NCBI GenBank assembly: GCA_900696685.1
Contig: CAADHA010000034.1
Span: 1 to 36,359 of the forward strand
Origin: an uncultured Planctomycetota bacterium
GTDB taxonomy: Bacteria; Planctomycetota; Phycisphaerae; Phycisphaerales; UBA5793
DNA: 36,359 bases
Reading direction: 5' to 3'
Shown: one piece after another, positions 15,677-24,732 of the stretch
How the letters are laid out: every line of letters begins with the position of its first letter
Numbering within the stretch: the stretch's first letter is position 1
Notes under the pieces: model-generated
Told to the model about the DNA's origin: nothing
What the model saw: only the letters and a program-made list of their open reading frames with translations
Databases searched by the model: none
Translations under genes and position numbers: made by a program

Positions 15677-16877
15677 TCCGCATGGGAATGCGGACGCAGG
15701 GCTCGGTGGAGACCTGTGCGACCAGGAGGCGTGCTTCGTCGAAGCGCGCAGCAGGCTCGACCCACCAGAACATTACCCGATCCCACTGCACCTCGGGCGG
15801 TAGATTCGGCGCCACGAGGTCCACGAGCATCCGCGTGCTGCCTGTACGCGACCACGTGAGGCGCATCGTCCGGTCAGCGTTGACCTCGCGCAGGACGTTG
15901 AGGATGTCGGACGGCGTGCCGAGAATCGTGAACTGGAACCCGTTGGCGTGGGAGCGTGATTGATCGAGCAGGGGCACACGATCATCAGGCACGGGCGCGG
16001 CGGCCGGGTCCGCCGGCCGGGCCGCTTCGCCGGAGGGCGGCATCGTTGGCGCTGAGGTCGGGCGGACGATGTCGGCGAATCCGGGCCACGGCCGGCCGCC
16101 GTCGGGCAGAAGCGAGGGAGGATTGATCGAGGCATTGACGATCAGATCGCCTCCAGCCGCGCGCAGGCGCCTCGCGATTGCCTCGAATGCTGACTGCGGT
16201 TCGTCGGCCGAGATGTTGGCGCTCAGGCCGAGGTCCGTCGGCCAGTGCCGCTCGATGGCGGCGACCACGGCAGGCTCGACCTCAAGAGGCATGGCGTCTA
16301 CGAGCGCGGCAAAGTCGCGCGCGGAGAGTGCGGCCTCCTCGATACCGCCGGCATTCGATGCCGCAAGGTCCGGCCCGGGTGAAACCTCGGCCGGCTCCTC
16401 GGGCATCACTCGCCCGGGTCGATCGCGCTGGGATGCGGCCTCGGACGGCGACCGCACCAGAGAATCCGGGGCGAGATCGGCATCGCGCGAGTCAAAGCGC
16501 AGAGACTGGAGCAGCATGAACCCGCCGCCGCTGAGCAGCAGGAGGAAGCCCGCCGCCGCCGCGTAGCGCTGCCAGTGAACCGTGCGATAGCGGCGCATGT
16601 CAATCGGCGGCGCGACCAGATCAGTATCGAGAAGCATCGCCCTCTCCACCTGCGCAAGCACGTCGGCCGCGAGCGTGGCGGGCGCCTGAGGCTCAGGCAA
16701 AGCGCGCAGGTTCTTCCGGTCGGCCTGCATGAGACGAAGAGAGGACAAAAGCCGCCCATCAGCGCCGGCGGCCGCCTCGAACTCGGCGGCCTCACGCGGC
16801 GTCATTGTCTGCTCTGCGTAGGCGAGCAGCGTGGCGTCATCGAACTGGAATCCATTGCGGCGGTCCATCAAATGCAC
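15651..16877 (-). CDS. membrane-anchored anti-sigma-like protein
   Basis: The 408-residue protein has an N-terminal cytoplasmic part and one membrane segment near residues 104-126 (YAAAAGFLLLLSGGGFML). A long Pro/Ala/Asp-rich periplasmic part follows. Its C-terminus contains a folded domain with ILGTPSDILNVLREVNAD and MLVDLVAPNLPP. The gene starts 9 bases after the stop of the ECF sigma gene, so it is most likely the cognate anti-sigma factor, held at the inner membrane. It lacks the HxxxCxxC zinc motif of classic anti-sigma domains, so this role rests on context and topology. The GTG at 16877 is chosen because a TGAGG ribosome site seven bases upstream overlaps the sigma stop; an ATG at 16868 lacks one. 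Confidence 0.65.
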   Translation of the reverse strand: MHLMDRRNGFQFDDATLLAYAEQTMTPREAAEFEAAAGADGRLLSSLRLMQADRKNLRALPEPQAPATLAADVLAQVERAMLLDTDLVAPPIDMRRYRTVHWQRYAAAAGFLLLLSGGGFMLLQSLRFDSRDADLAPDSLVRSPSEAASQRDRPGRVMPEEPAEVSPGPDLAASNAGGIEEAALSARDFAALVDAMPLEVEPAVVAAIERHWPTDLGLSANISADEPQSAFEAIARRLRAAGGDLIVNASINPPSLLPDGGRPWPGFADIVRPTSAPTMPPSGEAARPADPAAAPVPDDRVPLLDQSRSHANGFQFTILGTPSDILNVLREVNADRTMRLTWSRTGSTRMLVDLVAPNLPPEVQWDRVMFWWVEPAARFDEARLLVAQVSTEPCVRIPMRIIPSSRRR

Positions 16878-16886
16878 TCGTCAACC

Positions 16887-17525
16887 TCAGGTTGCCGTCG
16901 TCCGGACGGCGGGGCGCTCCAGTTCCTGCAACGCCTTGCGCAGCGCGATCCGGGCGCGGAAGAGGCGGCTCTTCACTGTTCCCAGGGGCAGATCGAAGAT
17001 CTCCGAGAGTGTTTCATAATCCAAGTCGCGCCCGTCGCGCAACACCAGCATCGCCCTGGCCTCATCCGACAGGCGGTCCAAGGCAAGCAGGAGCACCTGT
17101 CTCTGCTCGGAGGTTTGGACGTTCAGATCGGCGGCGGGTTCCGTGGAGGGGACAGATTCAGAGCATGATTCGCCGTTTTCGGGCCTTCCGGCAGCGTTTC
17201 CACCGCCTCGGCCGGCTGCCTTCGCCGTCCGTCGGCGCCGGAGGTGTGAGATGCTCACATTCACGGTCATGCGGTAGACCCACGTCGAGAGAGATGATCG
17301 CCCGTCGAAGCCTGAGAGACTTGTGAGAATGCGCGTGAGAACTTCCTGGGTGAGGTCCGCTGCGTCTTCGTGATGGCCGACCATACGGCTGCACAGGCCG
17401 AAGACCCGCTGTCGGTAGGTTTCGAGGAGGGCGCCCATGGCGGCGACGTCGCCGGACCGCGCGCGGGCGACCAGCCTCGTTTCGTCGGCGTCCTGATCGG
17501 GTTGTGTACGGTCTGCCCGATTCAC
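16887..17525 (-). CDS. ECF-type RNA polymerase sigma factor
   Basis: The 212-residue protein has the two domains of an extracytoplasmic-function sigma factor. Region 2 is near residues 28-100, with HHEDAADLTQEVLTRIL contacting core polymerase and SSLSTWVYRMTVNVSISHLRRR contacting the -10 element. A Gly/Ser/Pro-rich linker follows. Region 4 is near 140-200, with LDYETLSEIFDLPLGTVKSRLFRARIALRKAL as the -35 recognition helix-turn-helix. It should direct transcription of a stress or envelope regulon and be held inactive by the downstream membrane protein. The gene is divergent from purB with 93 bases between the starts, where an autoregulated promoter would be expected. The trigger cannot be read from the sequence. 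Confidence 0.92.
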   Translation of the reverse strand: MNRADRTQPDQDADETRLVARARSGDVAAMGALLETYRQRVFGLCSRMVGHHEDAADLTQEVLTRILTSLSGFDGRSSLSTWVYRMTVNVSISHLRRRRTAKAAGRGGGNAAGRPENGESCSESVPSTEPAADLNVQTSEQRQVLLLALDRLSDEARAMLVLRDGRDLDYETLSEIFDLPLGTVKSRLFRARIALRKALQELERPAVRTTAT

Positions 17526-17618
17526 CTGACCCCTGCCGCTGCCCTACGATGGTCCTTCTGCCGCTCGGACGGGCGATCAGTCCGCGAGCGGCGGCGCGAC
17601 GCCCGGCAAACTTGACGA

Positions 17619-19133
17619 ATGACGCCCATGCCACCATCATACGAAGAGGGACGCCCCGACGCACAGGGGCCGAGCGCCACTTCCGGCGGCACCAGCGGCG
17701 CGAGTTGGAACACCTATGTCTCACCTCTTGCCGCGCGCAATGCCTCAGCGGAGATGCAGGCGATCTGGAGTCCGCAGCGCAAGCATTCCACCTGGCGGCG
17801 GCTGTGGCTCGCACTTGCGGAAGCTGAGCAGGAACTCGGCCTGCCCATCACCGATGAACAACTCGCCGAACTGCGCGAACATCTTGACGACATCGACTTC
17901 GCGGCCGCAGCGCGGTACGAGTCGCGCCTTCGCCACGACGTGATGGCCCACATCCACGCACTGGGCGACGTGGCGCCCAAGGCGCGGCCGATCATCCACC
18001 TCGGGGCGACAAGCCAGTTCGTCAACTGCAACACCGAACTCATTCTGCTGCGCGACTCGATGCGCCTGGTCGCCGCAAAGATGGCTCGCGCCATCGACGC
18101 GCTTGGCGCGTTTGCGCACCGGCATCGGGCGCTGGCGACACTCGGATTCACGCACTTTCAGCCGGCCCAGCCGACGACCGTGGGCCGGCGCGCCTGCCTC
18201 TGGGCCTACGACCTGGCGCTGGCGCTCGACGAGATTGAAGTCCGCGTCGATCGGCTGCGACTGCGCGGTGCGCGGGGCGCGACGGGCACGCAGGCCTCCT
18301 TCCTCGCCCTCTTCAAGGGGGACGCGGAGAAGGTCGCCCGGCTCGACCGCCGCGTCATCGAGAAGATGGGATTCGATCCCGGGCAGGGATACGTGGTGAC
18401 CGGGCAGACTTATCCGCGCCTCGTCGATGCGCAGGTGCTCAACGCGCTGGCCGTCGCAGCCGCGGCCCTGCACAAGGCCGCCACAGACATGCGTTTGCTC
18501 GCGAACCGCAAAGAGGTCGAAGAACCCTTCGGCGCCGATCAGGTCGGTTCAAGCGCCATGCCCTACAAGCGCAACCCGATGCGCTGCGAGCGCATCTGCG
18601 CCCTGGCGCGTTTCGTGATGTCGCTGCCGGCGAACGCGCTTCAGACTGCGGCGGTGCAGTGGATGGAGCGCACGCTTGATGACTCTGCGAACCGGCGTCT
18701 CACGCTTCCCGAGTCTTTCCTCGCCCTGGACGGTGCGCTCGACCTGCTGCACAACGTCGCATCGGGGCTTGTTGTGCATGAGAAGGTGATCCGGGCCAAT
18801 CTCACGGCCGAACTCCCTTTCATGGCGACGGAGAACCTGCTCATGGAAGCGGTCCGGGCCGGGGCCGACCGGCAGCGCGCCCACGAGGTGATCCGCCGCC
18901 ACAGTCAGGCCGCCGGCGAACGCATCAAGTCCGAGGGCTTGCCCAACGACCTTCTTGACCGCCTCCGGGGTGAGCCGATGTTTGCTTCGCTCAACTTCGA
19001 GGCGCTGCTGAACCCGGCCCAGTACGTCGGTCTGGCGCCGGAGCAGACGGACAGGTTCATCGAGTCCGTCGTCGAGCCGATTCGGCGGCGCTATGCGGCC
19101 GACCTCAAGGCGGCGATTGAGCCTCGCGTGTGA
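17619..19133 (+). CDS. purB: adenylosuccinate lyase
   Basis: The 504-residue enzyme cleaves SAICAR and adenylosuccinate, releasing fumarate, in purine and AMP synthesis. It carries the fumarase/aspartase superfamily signature GSSAMPYKRNP at residues 310-320. THFQPAQPTT at 178-187 holds the catalytic histidine, and HLGATSQFVNCNTE lies near 127-140. The C-terminal region (NLTAELPFMATENLLMEAV and RAHEVIRRHSQ) is typical of the longer ADSL type found in eukaryotes and some bacteria. The first 27 residues are low-complexity and not conserved, and the start may be the ATG at 17628 rather than 17619. Neither has a strong ribosome site. It stands alone, divergent from the sigma gene. Confidence 0.94.
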   Translation: MTPMPPSYEEGRPDAQGPSATSGGTSGASWNTYVSPLAARNASAEMQAIWSPQRKHSTWRRLWLALAEAEQELGLPITDEQLAELREHLDDIDFAAAARYESRLRHDVMAHIHALGDVAPKARPIIHLGATSQFVNCNTELILLRDSMRLVAAKMARAIDALGAFAHRHRALATLGFTHFQPAQPTTVGRRACLWAYDLALALDEIEVRVDRLRLRGARGATGTQASFLALFKGDAEKVARLDRRVIEKMGFDPGQGYVVTGQTYPRLVDAQVLNALAVAAAALHKAATDMRLLANRKEVEEPFGADQVGSSAMPYKRNPMRCERICALARFVMSLPANALQTAAVQWMERTLDDSANRRLTLPESFLALDGALDLLHNVASGLVVHEKVIRANLTAELPFMATENLLMEAVRAGADRQRAHEVIRRHSQAAGERIKSEGLPNDLLDRLRGEPMFASLNFEALLNPAQYVGLAPEQTDRFIESVVEPIRRRYAADLKAAIEPRV

Positions 19134-19330
19134 CTGTGTGCGGTCCTTCCGCCCGGCTCGATAACTCTGAAGAGAGTCGCCACGGCCGATCCATCTTCAC
19201 ATCGGGTCAAGTCGGCGACTGGCGGTGCCGATATCGCACGTTGAGCGTCGCGGACCGTCAGGACGCGGGTGTTATCGGGATTCCATGTCGCGGCCTGCAC
19301 GGAAGCGGGTCTTGAGCCAAGGAGGGTGTG

Positions 19331-20206
19331 ATGTCCACCATCACCCAGGAGAGTCGCGAAGCGGTGGTGAGCAAGGCGATCGCTGAGATCAGCCACATCG
19401 CGACGCTGCCGGAGGTTACGCTGCGGATCATCGACCTTGTCGAGGATCCCAGTTCGACAGCCCAGGACCTCAACAAACTGATCACAAACGATCCGGCGCT
19501 GTGCAGCCGCATTCTCAAGGTGGTCAACTCGGCGTTCTACGGCCTGCCGGGGCAGATCGGTTCGATCAACCGTGCGATCGTCCTGCTTGGCCTCAATGCG
19601 GTGAAGAACATCGCCATTGCTACGAGCCTCGCCAAACTGTTCCGCGGCGGCGAGTTGTGCTCGGCGTTCTCAGCCCGCGACTTGTGGATTCACTCGACGG
19701 CGACGGCGGCCGCCTCCAAACTCCTCGCCGACGCCGCGTCGATCGGACTCTCCGACGAGGCCTTCCTCGCGGGGCTTCTCCACGACGTGGGCATCATGGT
19801 CGAGATGCAGGCCGGCCGCCACCGCCTCATCGAGGTCTTTGAGCGCTTCGCCAACTCCAAGGCTTCCTTCGTCGCCGTCGAAGAGGAAATCCTCGGCGCC
19901 AATCACCAGGACTTCGGCCGGGCCTTGTGTGAACGCTGGAAATTCCCCAAGAGCTTCGGGTACGTTACCGGGTATCACCACCGGCCGCTCGAACTTGACG
20001 TCGGCAGCCGCACGCTCACCAGCGTCGTTTCGATCGCAGACTGGCTTGCGAAGAAGGGCAAGTTCGGTTTCATCGCGGACGTCACGACGGAGCGGATCGA
20101 TCCCTCGATCCTCGATGAACTGCGTCTGACCGCGGCGGACGTCGACAACGTCGAAACGCAATTGCCCGACGCCATCGACCAGGTCAATTCGTTCCTCGGG
20201 GGCTGA
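19331..20206 (+). CDS. HDOD-domain protein
   Basis: The 291-residue protein is almost entirely an HDOD domain (residues about 15-215), a relative of HD phosphohydrolases thought to act in signalling. Characteristic stretches are LPEVTLRIIDLVEDPSSTAQDLNKLI, then DPALCSRILKVVNSAFYGLPGQIGSINRAIVLLGLNAVKNI, then LAGLLHDVGIMV and TGYHHRPLEL. The HD and HH pairs are present but the full metal set of active HD-GYP enzymes is not evident. The ATG at 19331 is preceded by AAGGAGG (19319-19325) at five bases; a GTG at 19328 is too close. No response-regulator or kinase domain is attached. It stands alone downstream of purB, 197 bases away. Confidence 0.9.
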   Translation: MSTITQESREAVVSKAIAEISHIATLPEVTLRIIDLVEDPSSTAQDLNKLITNDPALCSRILKVVNSAFYGLPGQIGSINRAIVLLGLNAVKNIAIATSLAKLFRGGELCSAFSARDLWIHSTATAAASKLLADAASIGLSDEAFLAGLLHDVGIMVEMQAGRHRLIEVFERFANSKASFVAVEEEILGANHQDFGRALCERWKFPKSFGYVTGYHHRPLELDVGSRTLTSVVSIADWLAKKGKFGFIADVTTERIDPSILDELRLTAADVDNVETQLPDAIDQVNSFLGG

Positions 20207-20580
20207 ACCTGCCCGCCTGCGCATTGTCGGCCTCCTCAGCAGTCAAGGCTTGATGTGCACGCGTTTGCCGACAGACATGGCGGCCGCCGGCCTGTTTCAT
20301 CGACGCGCGGCTGACTGAGGATCGAGTCTCGCTGCAAATGAACGACGTTTGAGACTGTATGAGAACTGGGGGTGCCGTGGTCAAGCGACGCTTCGGGAGC
20401 GCGGGTCACGACGGCGCGCGATCGACGACCGAGCCGGTGTGATCGACCGTCCGCGTCACGATGTGGGCCTCCGGTCGCAGAGCCTCTCTCCGGACCTCGG
20501 CACCCGACTGTTTTCAGACAGGTTCCAAATCTCACCACCCTTGACCACACCCCGCCGGATCGATCACGACGGGCAGCCGA
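20207..20580. other. 374-base intergenic region, no feature seen
   Basis: The region separates the ends of two convergent genes, the HDOD gene and the YdjY lipoprotein gene. I found no credible gene, direct repeat or T-tailed hairpin in it. Confidence 0.5.
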
Positions 20581-21429
20581 CTATTCCATCGCCCGCAGGC
20601 GGACCACCACGCGAGTTCCCGTTTCAGGCATCGCCGGCGTATTCGCTTCCCACTCCGGCGCCATGACGGACTCCTGATCCGGCAGGACCTCGCACCAGCC
20701 GAGGAGTTCGTCGCCGAAGGTGACAAGTCCTGCAATCGAGCCTGTGCGGTCGGCGACGTAGGTCATAACGCCGGTGTAGTCGGGTTTCATCATCGACCCG
20801 CCGAAAATCCACGGACCCTCCGGCAGAAGGTTGTGCGTGTGGAAGTCGCGCACCCACTCACGCGCGGCTGCGCGGCGGAGCACACCCTCGCCGTCCTTCC
20901 ACTCAAAGGTAATGCTCACATGCGAACCCGCGGGCGGCTGCACGATCCACTTCCTGCCTTCCGGATCGTCGGGATCAACGTTCCACCAGCCGGGCTTCCC
21001 CGGTTCGAGGCCGATGAGCAGCAGGGCGGCGTGTAGGTGGCTGGGTTTGGCCTGCGTGGCGACGAGCGATTCATGCGTGCGAGTCTCAACGGTGCAGACG
21101 ATCTGTTCGAGCCAGCCGGAGTTGATGGCGCAGACGCCCTCGATCTCGATGACCCGGGCATTGAGATCGATGCGCAGATGGGGCCAGTCCACGTCGGCGT
21201 AACGCGGCTCCTGTTCAACCTCGGGCACAACGGGAGAGACGCCTTCTCCGCGTCGAGCGGCCTCGACCGGGGGTGCCACATCCTGTCGCGGGGGCGTTTC
21301 GGCCTCGACGGCCTCGGGCGGCGCAGTGGAAGGATCAGGCGCCGACGAACCCGGCGTCGATTTACACCCGCCGGCGATCAGGCTCAGCGCGAGCAAACTC
21401 CAAGTCAACAGCGTGAGCCGGCTGGCCAT
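20581..21429 (-). CDS. YdjY-domain lipoprotein
   Basis: The 282-residue protein starts with a lipoprotein signal peptide. Hydrophobic residues 5-19 lead into the lipobox AGGC with Cys22, followed by a Pro/Glu-rich linker to about residue 75. The rest is a YdjY-type domain: IDLNARVIEIEGVCAINSGW, then TRTHESLVATQAKPSHLHAALLLIGLEPGKP, then VSITFEWKDGEG, and REWVRDFHTHNLLP. WIFGGSMM and a closing EANTPAMPETGTRVVVRLR complete it. This domain is common in exported planctomycete proteins and its biochemical role is unknown. The start is preceded by a GAGGTGAGG ribosome site. The gene follows the EIIA gene by six bases and is probably co-transcribed with it. Confidence 0.8.
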   Translation of the reverse strand: MASRLTLLTWSLLALSLIAGGCKSTPGSSAPDPSTAPPEAVEAETPPRQDVAPPVEAARRGEGVSPVVPEVEQEPRYADVDWPHLRIDLNARVIEIEGVCAINSGWLEQIVCTVETRTHESLVATQAKPSHLHAALLLIGLEPGKPGWWNVDPDDPEGRKWIVQPPAGSHVSITFEWKDGEGVLRRAAAREWVRDFHTHNLLPEGPWIFGGSMMKPDYTGVMTYVADRTGSIAGLVTFGDELLGWCEVLPDQESVMAPEWEANTPAMPETGTRVVVRLRAME

Positions 21430-21435
21430 GGCGCC

Positions 21436-21906
21436 TCACCTCTGAGCCGTGGAACTCTCGTACTGCTCGAAGAGGCGGTAAATCTCTTCTGCGCTCGTGG
21501 CGTTGTACACCGCTTCGCGGAAGTCATCCTGCGTCATGAGGCGGCTGATGCGCGCCAGCGCCTGGATGTGCCGGCTCGTCTGGTCCGGCGGACTGACCAG
21601 CAGTACCACCAGTTTGACCGGCTGGCGGTCGATGCTCTGGAAGTCCACTGGCTGCGCCGGCTTGCCGATCGCCAGCATCAGGTCGTCGCAGGCTTCCGAC
21701 TTGCCGTGCGGGATCGCGAGGCCCTGTCCGATGCCGGTCGTGCGCGTCTGCTCGCGGCTCCAGACCGCCTGGCGAAGTTCGTCGGCGCGGGCGATCTTGT
21801 GGACGGAGCACAGCAGGTCCACGAGTTCGTCGATGATCGCCTTCTTTTCGGCATGGCCGAGAGGCACCCGGATGCACTCGAGCCGAAGAATGTCGAGAAG
21901 ATTCAT
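21436..21906 (-). CDS. PTS EIIA domain protein (PtsN/fructose type)
   Basis: The 156-residue protein is a single EIIA domain of the mannitol/fructose/nitrogen PTS family. The phosphorylatable histidine is His67 in IGQGLAIPHGKS. Other family segments are the N-terminal LLDILRLECIRVPL and KKAIIDELVDLL, then VKLVVLLVSPPDQTSRHIQALARISRLM, and a C-terminal AEEIYRLFEQYE. No sugar permease or other PTS gene is next to it, so a regulatory PtsN-like role is more likely than sugar uptake. The gene lies 72 bases after the rRNA methyltransferase gene and 6 bases before the lipoprotein gene on the same strand. Confidence 0.88.
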   Translation of the reverse strand: MNLLDILRLECIRVPLGHAEKKAIIDELVDLLCSVHKIARADELRQAVWSREQTRTTGIGQGLAIPHGKSEACDDLMLAIGKPAQPVDFQSIDRQPVKLVVLLVSPPDQTSRHIQALARISRLMTQDDFREAVYNATSAEEIYRLFEQYESSTAQR

Positions 21907-21978
21907 GATCGCCCGCCCGCCCCTGCTGCATTGGACCCTGTCGAACTGTTCATTCGGGCCGACTGCACAAATACTAGC

Positions 21979-23331
21979 CTACCGGATCAATGCGAGATAT
22001 GCGCCGTCGGCGTATCGCCCCGGCCCGTCACCCGGCTGGCCCGATGGACTCCGGCTGTGTTCGCGAAGGATCCGCAGGTCGTGCCACCGGCAGATCCACC
22101 GCGCCTGCTGTTCGTTCTCCTCCGGCTCAAGGCTGCACGTGCTGTAGGCGACCAATCCGTCGGGAGCGCGGAGCGCGAGGTGATCGGCGACGATCTGCCT
22201 CTGAAGCGCCAGGAGCGAATCGAGATGCGCCGCATCGACGCGGTACTTCGCCTCGAGGCGCCGCGCCAGCGTTCCCGTGTTAGTGCACGGCACGTCCAGC
22301 AGCAGCAGATCCGCCCGCCCGGCCCATTCGATCAGCCGGTCGTGCGCGACCACCTGCACTCGCGGCGAGGCGGCGAAGCGCTCCCGCATCAGGGCGTAGC
22401 GGCGGGAGTCCACGTCCGCCGCGATGATGCTCGCTTCGGGAAACGCCTCCGCCAGATGCGCGGTCTTCGTGCCCGAACCCGCGCACGCATCGACGATCAG
22501 GCGAGGCGTGTCCACGCTCTCACGGATGATGCGCACGATGTCGTGAGACGCCGGATCCTGCACGCGCGCTTCGGGATGCGCGGCAAGCAGATCGACCAGG
22601 CCGCCGTGTGATCCGTTCCACAGCGCGAATCCCGGTTCGTCATGCGGCGCCAGATGCTCGTGCTCGCCGATCGCCGCGGCGGACAGCCCAGTCACGATCG
22701 TCGGCGCCACCACGAGGCTGTGCAGCGCAAGACGCTCCGCGCCGGCGGGACCGCATCGCGCCACCCAGCGCCTCATCAGTTCGACAGGATGGCTGGTCTG
22801 CATCGCCAGGCGCTCGACGGGTTCGTCCGGCAGGGCATTCTCCGTCAACTCGATCCAGCGCCCGTCCGAAAGGGGCAGGGCATCGCGACCATCGGGCGCA
22901 GGACGATTCACGATCTGGCCGCGCAGACCAATCATCTTGCGGAGCACGGCGTTGACCATTCCACCCGCTCCACGCCGGATGCGGCGCGAAGCCCAGGCGA
23001 CGGCGTCGCTGACGACCGCGTGATCCGGCTGGCTTTCCATGAAGAAGATCTGTGCGGTCCCGACCAGCAACGCCGCTCGCAGTTTTGGTTCAATGCCTGA
23101 GAGCGGCTGGCTGAGCCGCGCGGCAAGCAACCCCTCAAGCGTCAGCCAGCGGCGATGCGTCTCCGAGACGATCGCCCTGGCCAGCGGCGCATCACGCTCG
23201 GCCGATTCTGCGACCCCGATCTGGTTCAGACCGAGATCGGGCCAGCGAGGCACCTGCTGCGTGATGAAGGACATCGCCGCGTCGCGGGCGCTCATTCGCG
23301 CGTCGGCCTGGGTTAGGCGTTGAGCGTTCAT
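21979..23331 (-). CDS. RsmB-like 16S rRNA cytosine-C5 methyltransferase
   Basis: The 450-residue protein has an N-terminal NusB-like RNA-binding domain, with APLARAIVSETHRRWLTLEGLL and then HAVVSDAVAWASRRIRRGAGGMVNAVLRKM. A C-terminal SAM-dependent methyltransferase follows. SAM binding is at VDACAGSGTKTAHLAE. Motif IV is DVPCTNTGTLARR and motif VI is AYSTCSLEPEEN, giving the two cysteines used by RNA m5C methyltransferases. The usual PCSGxG is PCTNTG here. RsmB methylates C967 of 16S rRNA in E. coli. I chose the ATG at 23331 (MNAQRL) because the upstream extension to 23364 is not family-like. Neither start has a clear ribosome site. Confidence 0.87.
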   Translation of the reverse strand: MNAQRLTQADARMSARDAAMSFITQQVPRWPDLGLNQIGVAESAERDAPLARAIVSETHRRWLTLEGLLAARLSQPLSGIEPKLRAALLVGTAQIFFMESQPDHAVVSDAVAWASRRIRRGAGGMVNAVLRKMIGLRGQIVNRPAPDGRDALPLSDGRWIELTENALPDEPVERLAMQTSHPVELMRRWVARCGPAGAERLALHSLVVAPTIVTGLSAAAIGEHEHLAPHDEPGFALWNGSHGGLVDLLAAHPEARVQDPASHDIVRIIRESVDTPRLIVDACAGSGTKTAHLAEAFPEASIIAADVDSRRYALMRERFAASPRVQVVAHDRLIEWAGRADLLLLDVPCTNTGTLARRLEAKYRVDAAHLDSLLALQRQIVADHLALRAPDGLVAYSTCSLEPEENEQQARWICRWHDLRILREHSRSPSGQPGDGPGRYADGAYLALIR

Positions 23332-23388
23332 GATCGGCCCGGAGCATAGGCGCAGCGGGCGCATGATCCGGCGGCGTGCGCGTCCGCG

Positions 23389-24687
23389 TCAGTCGTGGCG
23401 CAGGGCGACGATGGGGTCCTGGCTGGCGGCGACGTTGGCCGGATAGAGGCCGAAGATCAGCCCCACGCCGCAGGCCACGACGAAACTCACTGCGATCGAC
23501 CAGCCCGTGACCTGCGTTGGAAACTGATCGGGCAGGGCCGCGCCAAGCGCCATCGCTCCGAAGACTCCGATGAAGATGCCGATCATCCCGCCGAAGAGGG
23601 AGAGGACGCCCGTCTCGACGAGGAACTGCCACGTGATATGGCGCCGCGTCGCGCCCAAGGCGCGGCGGATGCCGATCTCGCGCGTGCGCTCCGTCACCGA
23701 CGCGAGCATGATGTTCATGATGCCCGTGCCTCCCACGACCAGTGCGATGGCGGCGATAAAGAGCATGACGCGGCTCCAGATGCGCGCCGTGCGCTTGGCC
23801 ATCTCCTGGAGTTCGTAGGGAATGATGACGGTGACGTCTTCACCCCGCCTCAGGCCGATGTCGATGATGCGTTCGGCCATGTGACCGCCTCGCGACACCG
23901 CCTCGATCGTCGGCATGCCGATGTAAACCTCGCTCAACTCGATGCTGGTGATGTCGCGGCTGCCGGCGCTGCGCCGCATGATGACGTCGCCGAACTTCGC
24001 CATGGCCGTCGTCAGGGGAATGTGAACGTCCTGGTTGAGGTCGCGGCCGACCAGGGCGCTCCCGGCGCCGCCGGCCAGGCCGACCGGCGCCAGCACTCCC
24101 ACCACCGTGAAGATCTGATCGTCCACGCGCAGCGTCTTTCCCAGCGCCTCTTCGAGCGGAAAAAGTTGCGCCGCCACGGTCCGCCCGATCACGCACACCG
24201 ACGCCTCCGACTCAATGTCGATGGGCAGGAGATACCGTCCCTGCTGAACGGGCAGGTTGGCGCAGCGAGGCAGGTCAGGCGTCGTGCCGAAGGTCTGGCT
24301 GGTCATCTGCCGTGAGCCGCGCGTGACCGTCGCACCGCAGAGTTTCAGAGGCACAATGACCTCAGCGTGCCCGGCGAACTGCGCCTCAAGCCGGCGATAG
24401 TCCTGCCGCGTCAGGCCGTACGAGAGCACCATGTCCGTCTGCTGACTGCTCGAACCACCGCCCATCTCCGCCTGCTCGGGCGGCTTGACGGAACGCACGA
24501 TCACGTTCCTCGCCCCGAGAATCTCGAATTGCTTGAGGGCGCTGCGCTTCGAGCCTTCCGTGATCGCCATCATCACGATCACCGATGCGATCCCCAGCAC
24601 GATCCCGAACGCCGTCAGCAGCGAGCGCAGCAGGTGCAGGCGCAGGTTCTTGAGGCCGAGCCGGATCGTTTCGAGGAGAAAAGTCAT
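23389..24687 (-). CDS. MacB-type ABC transporter permease
   Basis: The 432-residue permease has the standard MacB/FtsX plan. The N-terminal membrane helix is near residues 20-42 (LLTAFGIVLGIASVIVMMAI). A periplasmic MacB_PCD domain runs to about residue 300. Three helices follow near 310-335, 355-385 and 395-420. The FtsX signature MLASVTERTREIGIRRALGATRRHI lies between them, and the protein ends in DPIVALRHD. The family exports peptides, lipoproteins or macrolides using a LolD-like ATPase and often a membrane-fusion protein. No ATPase gene adjoins it here, so its partner must lie elsewhere, unless it is the ATPase near 2 kb, which is unlikely. An AAGGGA ribosome site precedes the ATG. The gene lies 57 bases upstream of rsmB. 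Confidence 0.9.
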   Translation of the reverse strand: MTFLLETIRLGLKNLRLHLLRSLLTAFGIVLGIASVIVMMAITEGSKRSALKQFEILGARNVIVRSVKPPEQAEMGGGSSSQQTDMVLSYGLTRQDYRRLEAQFAGHAEVIVPLKLCGATVTRGSRQMTSQTFGTTPDLPRCANLPVQQGRYLLPIDIESEASVCVIGRTVAAQLFPLEEALGKTLRVDDQIFTVVGVLAPVGLAGGAGSALVGRDLNQDVHIPLTTAMAKFGDVIMRRSAGSRDITSIELSEVYIGMPTIEAVSRGGHMAERIIDIGLRRGEDVTVIIPYELQEMAKRTARIWSRVMLFIAAIALVVGGTGIMNIMLASVTERTREIGIRRALGATRRHITWQFLVETGVLSLFGGMIGIFIGVFGAMALGAALPDQFPTQVTGWSIAVSFVVACGVGLIFGLYPANVAASQDPIVALRHD

Positions 24688-24732
24688 GGTGTCCCTTGCG
24701 AAGCATGGATTATACTCCCGGGGAGCAAACCG

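Noticed and set aside
21037..22611. A 524-codon plus-strand open frame over the lipoprotein, EIIA and RsmB-like genes
   Set aside because: It is antisense to three recognised genes and shows no coding pattern of its own.
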